Below, one piece after another: positions 1 to 6,856 of a DNA stretch of 10,804 bases. Numbering within the stretch: position 1 is the first letter of the stretch; every line of letters begins with the position of its first letter. Source of the stretch: Halonatronomonas sp964558325 (lineage in GTDB: Bacteria; Bacillota; Halanaerobiia; Halanaerobiales; Halarsenatibacteraceae). Below the pieces are notes generated by a model. That model was not told the origin of the DNA and made no database searches. It saw only the letters and a list, made by a program, of their open reading frames with translations. The translations under genes and the position numbers were made by a program. Location of the stretch: assembly GCA_964558325.1 (NCBI GenBank), contig CAZLCX010000056.1:1-10804 (forward strand), read 5' to 3'.

Positions 1-1326
1 GAGCAGGAACTTTATTTAAAAGGTTCTCCTGAAGTTGTTTTAGATATGTGTACATCATATCTAAAAAATGGAGAAATACTGGAATTAACTGAATCTGAAC
101 GAGAAAAAATTAAAGAGAAGAACTTAGCTATGGGTAAAGAAGGTTTAAGAATCCTGGGTATTGCCTATCAACAGGGGCATGAGCTTGACTCTGAAGAAAA
201 GATGAGAGCCACGATTGAAGATGGTCTGATTTTTGTAGCTCTGACTGGCATTATCGATCCACCCCGTGAATCAGTGAAAGAGGCCCTCCAGCAGACAAAA
301 AAAGCAGGCATTAAGACTAAAATGATTACCGGTGACCAGAAAGAAACCGCCATGGCAATAGCCAGGGATACAGGTATATCAAATAGTAATCAGGCAATAA
401 CCGGCGAGAAAATTTCTGCGGCTTCAGGTGATGAATTATCCACTATAATCAATGATAATTCGGTTTTCTGTCGGGTTACCCCTAAAAACAAACTTCAGAT
501 TATAGATGCTCTAAATAAAAATAATGAAGTTACTGCTATGACTGGAGATGGTGTTAATGATGCTCCTGCTTTAAAGAAGGCAGATATTGGAGTTTCGATG
601 GGACAGCGGGGGACTTCGGTAGCCAGAGAGGCTTCAGATATGGTTCTTCTAGATGATGATTTTGCAACAATTGTCAAGGCTGTTAAGGAAGGCCGGGTTA
701 TATTTGATAATATTCAAAAGTTTATCTATTTCCTTTTTTCTAATAATCTGAGCAAAATTATTTATATTTTTCTGGCGATTATTTTTCAAATGCCGATGCC
801 CCTGGTAGCAATGCAGATTCTCTGGATAAATGTAGTAATTGATGTATTACCTGCTTTATCTCTGGCCTGGGAAGACGAAGAGCCAGATATAATGGAACGG
901 AATCCCCAGGAACAGAATAAAAATATCATGGATAATAAATTTAAAAGAAAGGTCGGCCTCCACAGCCTCATCCTGGCCTTGGGACCCCTGGCAGTTTTTC
1001 TCTGGTCGCTGAGTAGTGGTCAGAGCCTGGAAATTAGCCGAACTCTGAGTTTTGGAACCCTGGCCCTTGTCCAGTTGTTCCATGTCTTTAATGCCAGGCG
1101 TAAATCTGGACTGGCCTTTGGCAAAACCTTATTTACCAATCTATATTTATGGATTGCTGTTGTGGTTGGTCTTATCTTACAGATAGCAGCTATATACACT
1201 CCGTTTTTACAGAGCATCTTAGCAACAGTTTCTATACCCTTGCATCTCTGGTGGCCTGCAATTGTTGGAATTTTAATTCCTATGGTTTTAATTCAAATTT
1301 TAAATTTCCAGGCAAGAGTTCATTAG
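1..1326 (+). CDS. P2-type cation-transporting ATPase, C-terminal part (5' partial)
   Basis: The reading frame is open from base 1, so the gene enters from outside the window; 441 C-terminal residues are present. Visible in order: KGSPE of the nucleotide-binding domain (residues 7-11), DPPR (86-89), TGD (110-112), the hinge TGDGVND (181-187), then six hydrophobic segments matching M5-M10 of P2-type pumps. The phosphorylation motif DKTGT and M1-M4 lie upstream, outside the window. Known for the family: ATP-driven export of Ca2+ or other cations across the plasma membrane. By my alignment to SERCA, Asn768, Asn796 and Asp800 are kept (N249, N277, D281), but Glu771 is Lys (K252), Thr799 is Ile (I280) and Glu908 is Gln (Q358). 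A classical two-site Ca2+ pump is therefore unlikely; a one-site Ca2+ pump or another ion is possible. The C-terminus looks complete. P-type ATPase is secure; the substrate is not. Confidence 0.95.
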   Translation, partial: EQELYLKGSPEVVLDMCTSYLKNGEILELTESEREKIKEKNLAMGKEGLRILGIAYQQGHELDSEEKMRATIEDGLIFVALTGIIDPPRESVKEALQQTKKAGIKTKMITGDQKETAMAIARDTGISNSNQAITGEKISAASGDELSTIINDNSVFCRVTPKNKLQIIDALNKNNEVTAMTGDGVNDAPALKKADIGVSMGQRGTSVAREASDMVLLDDDFATIVKAVKEGRVIFDNIQKFIYFLFSNNLSKIIYIFLAIIFQMPMPLVAMQILWINVVIDVLPALSLAWEDEEPDIMERNPQEQNKNIMDNKFKRKVGLHSLILALGPLAVFLWSLSSGQSLEISRTLSFGTLALVQLFHVFNARRKSGLAFGKTLFTNLYLWIAVVVGLILQIAAIYTPFLQSILATVSIPLHLWWPAIVGILIPMVLIQILNFQARVH

Positions 1327-1335
1327 AGGTTTAAT

Positions 1336-1357
1336 AATAATTAGCTTGATAATTATT
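1336..1357. repeat. 8-bp perfect inverted repeat overlapping the cphB -35 box
   Basis: AATAATTA (1336-1343) and TAATTATT (1350-1357) are perfect inverted arms around the 6-bp centre GCTTGA. The repeat lies 9 bp after the ATPase stop codon and covers the proposed -35 hexamer TTGATA (1346-1351). It has no GC pairs in the stem and no T-run after it, so it is a poor intrinsic terminator. An operator for a dimeric regulator fits better, but this is inference. Confidence 0.4.
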
Positions 1358-1374
1358 GAATAAAGGGGTATAGT
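1346..1374 (+). promoter_or_regulatory. Putative sigma-A promoter of the cphB-cphA-GNAT unit
   Basis: TTGATA (1346-1351, 5 of 6 to consensus) is followed after exactly 17 bp by TATAGT (1369-1374, 5 of 6). Transcription would begin near 1381, giving a leader of about 64 nt before the GTG start of cphB. It is the best -35/-10 pair in the 118-bp gap. A weaker overlapping pair, TTGAAT (1356-1361) and TATATA (1380-1385) with an 18-bp spacer, is also possible. Confidence 0.6.
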
Positions 1375-1433
1375 TGAAGTATATATATTTGTTTAAATTA
1401 GATAATTATAAGTTGTTAAATTTGTATTTAGAT

Positions 1434-1438
1434 GGAGG
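1434..1438 (+). promoter_or_regulatory. Ribosome binding site fixing the GTG start of cphB
   Basis: GGAGG stands 6 nt before GTG at 1445-1447. No ATG in this frame is equally well placed, so the GTG start is supported. Confidence 0.85.
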
Positions 1439-1444
1439 TCAAAG

Positions 1445-2299
1445 GTGATAATTTTAAATAATAGGCTATTAAAAATTGATGAGTATCTTCCTCAGGGGCT
1501 GCTGGTGGCTATTGGGGGAAGAGAGGATAAAGAAGATGATCTAGAAATTTTATCTACCCTGGTCTCCCTTGTTGAAGCTGAGGTATCAAAGATTGAGATC
1601 ATAACAACAGCCACCAACTTTCCTGAAGAAACTGGCCAGGAGTATATAGCTGCTTTTTCCAGGGAGGGAGAAAGTTCTGTCGGTATTCTTAATGTTGACA
1701 GTAGAGAGTCAGCCGGTGATCCTAAATTCCTGGAGAGGATTAAGGTTGCCGATATAATCTTTTTTACCGGTGGCGACCAATTAAGGATTACCAGTATTCT
1801 GGCCGGGTCACCGATTATTGACGAGATCAAAAGGAGATATCTGGAGGAACGCTGTATTATAGCCGGTACCAGTGCTGGAGCTGCAGCAATGTCCAGAACT
1901 ATGATCTATGGTGGAGATAGCAGTGAAGCACTTCAGAAAGGTGCTGTTAATCTTGGAGATGGAATAGGTTTAATAGATAATGTGGTAATAGACACCCATT
2001 TTGTTGAACGGGGAAGATTTAGCAGGTTGATGCAGGTTTTAAGTATTAATCCTGTTAATTTAGGGATAGGTTTAGGTGAAGATGCCGGAATTATAATTGA
2101 AAAAGGCCATATCATTAAGGCGATTGGAACTGGCCTGGTCGTGATTTTTGATGGCCAGAATCTAAAATATTCAAATGTGGCTGATATTAGATATGATGAA
2201 GCGATTGCAATGGAAAATTTAATTGTCCATACAATTGTTAATGGCCATGGTTATGATTTAAGAGCAAGAAAGTATCTGCGACCAGGAGATGTAAGCTGA
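1445..2299 (+). CDS. cphB: Cyanophycinase (intracellular CphB type, peptidase family S51)
   Basis: Predicted to cleave cyanophycin, the Asp backbone polymer with Arg side chains, into beta-Asp-Arg dipeptides in the cytoplasm. The 284-residue length is close to that of bacterial CphB enzymes. Seen: FTGGDQ (107-112), the nucleophile elbow GTSAG with Ser143, DTHF with His185 and its ERGR stretch (188-191), and LGEDAG with Glu212. From memory, the Synechocystis CphB triad is Ser132/His174/Glu201; Ser143, His185 and Glu212 have exactly the same spacing (+42 and +69), which strongly supports an active enzyme rather than another S51 member such as dipeptidase E. No signal peptide is seen, so it should be intracellular, unlike exported CphE-type enzymes. 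It starts at GTG with a well-placed GGAGG, is first in the unit, and ends 28 bp before cphA. Confidence 0.93.
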   Translation: MIILNNRLLKIDEYLPQGLLVAIGGREDKEDDLEILSTLVSLVEAEVSKIEIITTATNFPEETGQEYIAAFSREGESSVGILNVDSRESAGDPKFLERIKVADIIFFTGGDQLRITSILAGSPIIDEIKRRYLEERCIIAGTSAGAAAMSRTMIYGGDSSEALQKGAVNLGDGIGLIDNVVIDTHFVERGRFSRLMQVLSINPVNLGIGLGEDAGIIIEKGHIIKAIGTGLVVIFDGQNLKYSNVADIRYDEAIAMENLIVHTIVNGHGYDLRARKYLRPGDVS

Positions 2300-2327
2300 A
2301 CACCAGGGCTGGAAAGGAGAGATTTAA

Positions 2328-4940
2328 ATGAGAATATTAGAGATAAGGGCCCTAAGAGGCCCTAATTTATACAGCCTCTGGCCGGTAATCTTCATGAAAT
2401 TGGATATTGGCAGCCTGGAGGAACAGCCGACAGATCAGGTGCCTGGTTTTAGAACCAGACTGGAAGAAATGATGCCTTCTCTGTATGAGCATACCTGCTC
2501 TCCAGGACGATCAGGAGGGTTTTTTGAGAGAATAGAAAGAGGGACCTGGGCTGGTCATGTAGTTGAGCATCTTGCTATTGAATTACAGTCTCTGGCTGAT
2601 AATGATATCTCCTTTGGGAAAACTTTTAGTACAGAAGAAGAGACTGTCTATAATGTAGTATATAGTTATATTGATGAAAATGTTGGCCTGAAGGCCGGCC
2701 AATTTGCTGTTGAGATAGTAGAAAAATTATTTCAAGGAGAAACTACTGAGATTGAACCTCTAATCTATCAACTAAAAAAGATCAGAGATGCCAGTCTGCT
2801 GGGCCCTTCCACAGAGGCTATTGTCAGGGAAGCAAAACAGCGAGGGATTCCCCATATTAGGTTGAATGAATTTAGCTATGTCCAGTTAGGTCATGGTCGC
2901 TATCAGCGGCGAATTCAGGCCACCTTAATTGACAGCACCTCGGCTTTAGGAGTTGAAATTGCCGATGATAAGGAATATACCAAAAGAATCCTGGCGGAGT
3001 CAGGTATTCCTGTCCCTGAGGGCATTTCAGTTAGCAACCCTGAAGAGGCCAGATCTGTTGCTGATGAATTAGGCTATCCAGTAGTTGTAAAGCCCCTGGT
3101 CGGAAATCACGGCCGGGGTATTAGTATTGATATTCAGAATGAAGAGGAACTGGAAACTGCCTATCAGATGGCTCAGAAAGTTTGTGCTGATGTTTTGATA
3201 GAAAAATTGCTGGTAGGATCAGATTTTCGTATTTTAGTTATTGATGGTAAATTTGTGGCAGCTGCCAGAAGAGAGCCGGCCTTTGTAATCGGTGATGGCA
3301 TCTCTACAGTTCAGGAACTGATAGCCAAAGTTAATAACGATCCTAAGCGGGGAGTTGGTCATGAAAAAAATCTTACCAGAATAACTATAGATACAATGAC
3401 AGAAAGGATTCTGGCAGGCAAAGATCTGTCCCTTGAATCTGTATTACCAGCAGGAGAGAAGCTATATGTTAAATCAACAGCCAACCTCAGTTCTGGAGGG
3501 ACTGCTGTTAATGTTACTGAGAATGTTCATCCCCTGGTAAAATTGATAGCTGAGAGAATCGCCAGGATAATTGGCCTGGATGTTATCGGGATCGATATTG
3601 TCGCCCCGACATTACAGGAGCCGCTCCAGAAAAATATCGGTGGAGTAGTTGAAGTTAATGCCGCTCCAGGCTTTAGGATGCATCTTGATCCGACTGCTGG
3701 CCAGCCGATTAATGTTGGAGCTTCAGTAATTGATATGCTCTTTCCCTCTGGGGCTTATCAACCAGTACCGATTATTGCTGTTACCGGTACCAATGGCAAA
3801 ACTACTACTGTCAGGCTGATTGCCCATATCTTGGGCTTAAGTGGAAATACCGTTGGCATGACATCTACTGATGCTGTTGTCATTGATAATATTCCAGTAC
3901 TGGAGGGCGATTTTAGTGGCCCGGCTGGTGCCAGAGCTGTTTTAACAGATGCAACTATCGATCATGCCGTTCTGGAAGTTGCTAGAGGCGGGATCCTGCG
4001 CCGTGGCCTAGGTTATTCCCGGGCTGATATAGGAGTACTGCTGAATGTAAGTTCCGACCATCTAGGGGAAGGTGGAATAGATACCCTGGAAGATTTGGCC
4101 AGGCTTAAATCGACTGTGATTGAAGCAGTAAAACCTGATGGCCATGCAGTTATTAATGCCGATGACCCCCTGGTTCTCGCCTGTCAGGAAAAGACCAGGG
4201 CCAGACCAGTCTTATTTTCAATTAACCCTGACAATCCTGCCCTCCAGGATAACCTGGATAAAGGTAACATGAATATTCTCTATCAGGATGGTAATATAGT
4301 TATTGAAAAGGAGGGCTGGAGATCAGTAGTTGCTAAAGCTAATGAGATTCCAATAACCTTTGGTGGTAAGGCTATCTTTAATATTAAAAATGTTCTGGCT
4401 GCTGTGGCAGCAGTTTCAGCTTTAGGCTTAAATGCCAGACAGATCAGAGCCGGCCTGGTCAGTTTCAGTGCCTCACTGGGCCAATCTCCAGGCAGGATGA
4501 ATATCATCGAAATCGAAGACTACAAGGTTGTTATAGATTATGGCCATAATATTGGAGCCATAAGAGCTACCGGTGACTTCATAAAAAGCCTTTCTTCCGG
4601 CCGAATAATTAGAATGGCCTCAGGCACAGGCAACCGGAGAGATGAAGATATTATTGAATATGGCCAGACCTTAGCCCAGTATTACGACCATATTATTATC
4701 TCAGATCCTGACCCTAGAAATAGAAAAGTTGGCGAAACAGCAGAGCTGGTCCGTCAGGGTCTATTAGCTGGGGGCTTTAAGGATGATATGATAGATATTA
4801 TCCTGGATGAGCGTGAAGCAACCAAGACTGCCCTGGATATGGCCAGAGAAGATGATTTGATAGTACTGCAGGCAGATAATATAGACCAGGTTATCAGTGA
4901 TGTGCTTGCTGCTAAGAATGAATCAGATGGGATATTATAA
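2328..4940 (+). CDS. cphA: Cyanophycin synthetase (CphA1 type)
   Basis: Makes multi-L-arginyl-poly-L-aspartate from Asp, Arg and ATP without a ribosome. The 870 residues match the usual CphA length of about 870-900. Domains in order: N-terminal domain (about 1-160) with the family stretch YEHTCSPG (53-60), GGFFERIERGTWAGH and an HVVEH (HxxEH) motif at 77-81; ATP-grasp domain (about 200-475) with KPLVGNHGRG (255-264) and VEVNAAPG (441-448), which in this family adds Asp to the backbone; and a Mur-ligase-like domain (about 480-870) with P-loop TGTNGKTTT (486-494), NVSSDHLG (573-580) and DYGHN (737-741), which adds Arg to the side chain. All key motifs are intact and no frameshift is seen. ATG follows GGAG (2316-2319) by 8 nt. 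The gene lies 28 bp after cphB and 18 bp before the GNAT gene, probably on one transcript. Confidence 0.97.
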   Translation: MRILEIRALRGPNLYSLWPVIFMKLDIGSLEEQPTDQVPGFRTRLEEMMPSLYEHTCSPGRSGGFFERIERGTWAGHVVEHLAIELQSLADNDISFGKTFSTEEETVYNVVYSYIDENVGLKAGQFAVEIVEKLFQGETTEIEPLIYQLKKIRDASLLGPSTEAIVREAKQRGIPHIRLNEFSYVQLGHGRYQRRIQATLIDSTSALGVEIADDKEYTKRILAESGIPVPEGISVSNPEEARSVADELGYPVVVKPLVGNHGRGISIDIQNEEELETAYQMAQKVCADVLIEKLLVGSDFRILVIDGKFVAAARREPAFVIGDGISTVQELIAKVNNDPKRGVGHEKNLTRITIDTMTERILAGKDLSLESVLPAGEKLYVKSTANLSSGGTAVNVTENVHPLVKLIAERIARIIGLDVIGIDIVAPTLQEPLQKNIGGVVEVNAAPGFRMHLDPTAGQPINVGASVIDMLFPSGAYQPVPIIAVTGTNGKTTTVRLIAHILGLSGNTVGMTSTDAVVIDNIPVLEGDFSGPAGARAVLTDATIDHAVLEVARGGILRRGLGYSRADIGVLLNVSSDHLGEGGIDTLEDLARLKSTVIEAVKPDGHAVINADDPLVLACQEKTRARPVLFSINPDNPALQDNLDKGNMNILYQDGNIVIEKEGWRSVVAKANEIPITFGGKAIFNIKNVLAAVAAVSALGLNARQIRAGLVSFSASLGQSPGRMNIIEIEDYKVVIDYGHNIGAIRATGDFIKSLSSGRIIRMASGTGNRRDEDIIEYGQTLAQYYDHIIISDPDPRNRKVGETAELVRQGLLAGGFKDDMIDIILDEREATKTALDMAREDDLIVLQADNIDQVISDVLAAKNESDGIL
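2346..2363 (+). other. Potential 6-bp GC-rich hairpin in the first codons of cphA
   Basis: AGGGCC (2346-2351) and GGCCCT (2358-2363) can pair around the loop CTAAGA, beginning 18 nt after the A of the start codon. The same stretch holds a direct repeat, GGCCCTAA, at codons 7-11. It may simply result from coding two similar short peptides (RALRGPN). A role in slowing translation initiation is possible but unproven. Confidence 0.3.
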
Positions 4941-4958
4941 AATTTAGGGAGGTAGTAT

Positions 4959-5456
4959 ATGGATAATAGATTAAAAATGAAGGAAGTTAAGACAGATATT
5001 GAACTGCAAGAGTTCTGGAAGTTATTTAAAGATTATATAACTGAGTTGTCTGAAAATTCAACTTATGGCGAAGAACTTGATAAAAATCATTTCTTTTCTA
5101 GTGAATATAAAAATATGATAGAAAAATTAAATACCAGGGAGAAAAATCCACTAAAACTCCTGTTTTTCAAGTTACAGGAAGAGGTAATTGGTTTTATGAT
5201 GTACTGCACTTATTTTGATGAAGATGGCAAATCTTTATTGGCAGAATTTTATATCTGTCCTGAGATGCGAAATTCAGGTTATGGCAGGAGAGCATATCGA
5301 ATGGCCGAGGCTCAGATTATTAGAGAAGGAGCCAGCTATATTGAGCTGACTCCGACAAATTCTATTAATGAACGTTTCTGGGAAAGAGAAGGATTTGCCA
5401 GGACCAATGATCTTGATGAAGATGGCAAGAATTTTTACCGGAAGTTATTTAGTTAG
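4959..5456 (+). CDS. GNAT-family N-acetyltransferase in the cyanophycin operon
   Basis: A 165-residue GNAT protein, the usual length for a one-domain member. Seen: a beta-strand stretch GFMMYCTYF (78-86), strand LAEFYICPEMR leading into the acetyl-CoA pyrophosphate-binding loop RNSGYGRR (104-111, family pattern R/Q-x-x-G-x-G/A), and the C-terminal FWEREGF (140-146) typical of GNAT folds. The N-terminal 60 residues are charged and probably helical. No signal peptide or membrane segment is seen. The start ATG has GGGAGG (4947-4952) 6 nt upstream; Met7 is an alternative but is not positioned for that site. The gene lies 18 bp after cphA on the same strand, so co-expression is likely. The substrate cannot be read from sequence; arginine, beta-Asp-Arg dipeptide, a protein or an unrelated small molecule are all possible. 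The family call is firm; the role is unknown. Confidence 0.85.
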   Translation: MDNRLKMKEVKTDIELQEFWKLFKDYITELSENSTYGEELDKNHFFSSEYKNMIEKLNTREKNPLKLLFFKLQEEVIGFMMYCTYFDEDGKSLLAEFYICPEMRNSGYGRRAYRMAEAQIIREGASYIELTPTNSINERFWEREGFARTNDLDEDGKNFYRKLFS

Positions 5457-5472
5457 TTGTATTTTGATAATA

Positions 5473-6696
5473 TTATAATGAATCAATAAATTGCCTGGCA
5501 GTCCTGCCAGACTGACCATTGTGCCACATCTGCCATTTTAGTGCCTTCTCTTCTAAGACGGCTTCATCGATATTAAGGTTCTTCTGGTCGGCCAGTCCTT
5601 TAACAATCTCAAGGTATTCCTCCTGGTCAGGGGAGTTAAAAAGAATAGTCAGGCCGAACCGCTCAGAAAGTGATAACCTTTCGTTAATCATATCATTCTG
5701 GTGGATTTCCTCCCTGCTTTCCCATTTCTCCTGGACAAGATGGCGGCGATTGCTGGTTGCATAAAAGAGAACATTTTTAGGTCGGGCCTCAATTCCGCCT
5801 TCCATGATTGCCTTTAGATGTTTATATTCAGTTTCAAATTCTTCGAAGGAGAGGTCGTCCATAAAGATAATAAAATAGATGCCCCGCTGGCTTAAGTAAT
5901 CCAGCATGTCAGGGAGTTCTTTAATCTGATCACTATTGATCTCCAGCAAGCGCAATCCCTGCTCAGTAAACTTATTGAGAGCAGCCTTAACAGACGATGA
6001 TTTTCCAGTTCCACTCTCACCATAAAGCAGGACATTGTAGGCTGTCTGGCCATTTATAAAGCTTTCTGTATTATTGATTAGTTTCTTCTGCTGGCTCTCA
6101 TAGCCGATTAAGTCTCTAAAACTTATTGAGTCAGGATTATTAACCGGGACTAAACAATTATATTTATCCCAGCTAAAAGCCCTGTATTGATTGAGCAGGC
6201 CTGCACCCTGGTTATAAAAATATTTATTTAATTGATCAATAATCTCTTCAGGACTGCCATTTAAGAGTTTCTGAGCCTTTCTAGATGTATTGTCATTAGC
6301 ATTTCCTATAGGCTTATAATCTGAGCCGATAGAATAAAGATTACCGGGATAATCTTTAAAGATATCATTAATCGAAAGGGAGAGCAGCCTCTTTAATATT
6401 TTCAGATCATGGACTGCTGCCTGATAAAGGCTCTTATCTTTAGAGACCATATATTTTTCGCAACTTAAAGTGAAGATATTTTCATCAGCTAAGATTAGAT
6501 CTTTTAAATAATTCTGCCAGATGTCACCGCCAAGACAGTTATTTTCTGAATGCCTGATCAGTATTTGATTAATCTGACCGGCATTCTGGTTATCCTGTGA
6601 TTTCAAACCCTGGATTATTTCATCATTATTTATTGAATGAAAAACAGTTAACTGCCCCAGTTCATTAAATTTATTAATATTATTCTGTTTCGACAT
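5473..6696 (-). CDS. AAA+ ATPase of the DUF815 family
   Basis: A 407-residue protein of unknown cellular role. The C-terminal half (about 190-407) is an AAA+ module: Walker A GESGTGKSS (226-234), Walker B IIFMDDLSF (276-284), sensor-1-like YATSNRRHL (312-320), a possible arginine-finger region SLSERFG (342-348) and a sensor-2-like SGRTARQF (396-403). The FMDDLSFE and ATSNRRHL stretches are characteristic of DUF815 (PF05673), related to the DnaC/IstB-like and clamp-loader side of AAA+ proteins. The first 190 residues look helical and hydrophilic with no motif I recognise, perhaps for partner binding. No membrane segment is seen. The minus-strand start has AAGGA (6706-6710) 9 nt upstream. It converges on the acetyltransferase with only 16 bp between stop codons and diverges from the diguanylate cyclase gene, so it is probably transcribed alone. 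Confidence 0.85.
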   Translation of the reverse strand: MSKQNNINKFNELGQLTVFHSINNDEIIQGLKSQDNQNAGQINQILIRHSENNCLGGDIWQNYLKDLILADENIFTLSCEKYMVSKDKSLYQAAVHDLKILKRLLSLSINDIFKDYPGNLYSIGSDYKPIGNANDNTSRKAQKLLNGSPEEIIDQLNKYFYNQGAGLLNQYRAFSWDKYNCLVPVNNPDSISFRDLIGYESQQKKLINNTESFINGQTAYNVLLYGESGTGKSSSVKAALNKFTEQGLRLLEINSDQIKELPDMLDYLSQRGIYFIIFMDDLSFEEFETEYKHLKAIMEGGIEARPKNVLFYATSNRRHLVQEKWESREEIHQNDMINERLSLSERFGLTILFNSPDQEEYLEIVKGLADQKNLNIDEAVLEEKALKWQMWHNGQSGRTARQFIDSL

Positions 6697-6734
6697 ACTG
6701 CCACATCCTTTTGCTATTTAATTAGTTAAAGAAT

Positions 6735-6763
6735 ATTTTATCTGATATTATCCATAAATGCAA
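6735..6763 (-). promoter_or_regulatory. Possible promoter of the DUF815 gene
   Basis: Read on the minus strand, TTGCAT (6763-6758) and TAAAAT (6740-6735) are separated by 17 bp. The -10 matches 5 of 6 bases; the -35 is weak (3 of 6). The start codon lies about 40 nt downstream of the -10. Confidence 0.4.
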
Positions 6764-6773
6764 ATAGCCCCTA

Positions 6774-6797
6774 GGAAGGTTTTTGAAGGAACTTTCT
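6774..6797. repeat. Imperfect stem-loop in the divergent intergenic region
   Basis: GAAGGTT (6775-6781) can pair with AACTTTC (6790-6796) with one G-U pair, extended by a further G-U (6774/6797), around an 8-nt loop. It lies near the middle of the 157-bp region between the DUF815 and diguanylate cyclase genes and is not followed by a T-run. It could be an operator-like dyad or chance. Confidence 0.25.
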
Positions 6798-6819
6798 ACT
6801 TTATAGAGAATAATATAAT
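6783..6819 (+). promoter_or_regulatory. Possible promoter region of the diguanylate cyclase gene
   Basis: A perfect -10 hexamer TATAAT lies at 6814-6819, but no good -35 is found 16-18 bp upstream. A competing pair is TTGAAG (6783-6788), 17 bp, GAGAAT (6806-6811), 4 of 6 matches each. Which is used cannot be decided from sequence. Confidence 0.35.
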
Positions 6820-6848
6820 AACTGGTAAAAAAGTACTGTCTATAAATT

Positions 6849-6856
6849 AGGAGGTG
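6849..6856 (+). promoter_or_regulatory. Shine-Dalgarno site that overlaps the nearest GTG and points to an ATT start
   Basis: AGGAGGTG is a near-perfect ribosome binding site. The only upstream standard start in the cyclase frame, GTG at 6854-6856, lies inside it, and an in-frame TAG at 6848-6850 rules out any start further upstream. Counting 8 nt from GGAGG (6850-6854) leads to ATT at 6863-6865 in the correct frame. Confidence 0.7.

Noticed and set aside
1492..1830. 112-codon minus-strand open frame inside cphB
   Set aside because: It is antisense to a well-supported gene, has no recognisable motif and gives low-complexity Ser/Ile/Leu-rich protein typical of a shadow frame.
5495..5510. Hairpin CTGGCA-gtcc-TGCCAG as a terminator between the convergent genes
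   Set aside because: It lies inside the last codons of the DUF815 gene, has no T-run after it on the plus strand and only a broken one on the minus strand. It is explained by coding sequence.
6750..6800. Cyclic-di-GMP (GEMM) riboswitch upstream of the diguanylate cyclase
   Set aside because: A short GCAAA...GCC stretch recalls the GEMM-I core, but the paired P1b/P1c arms and the tetraloop-receptor pattern are not found.
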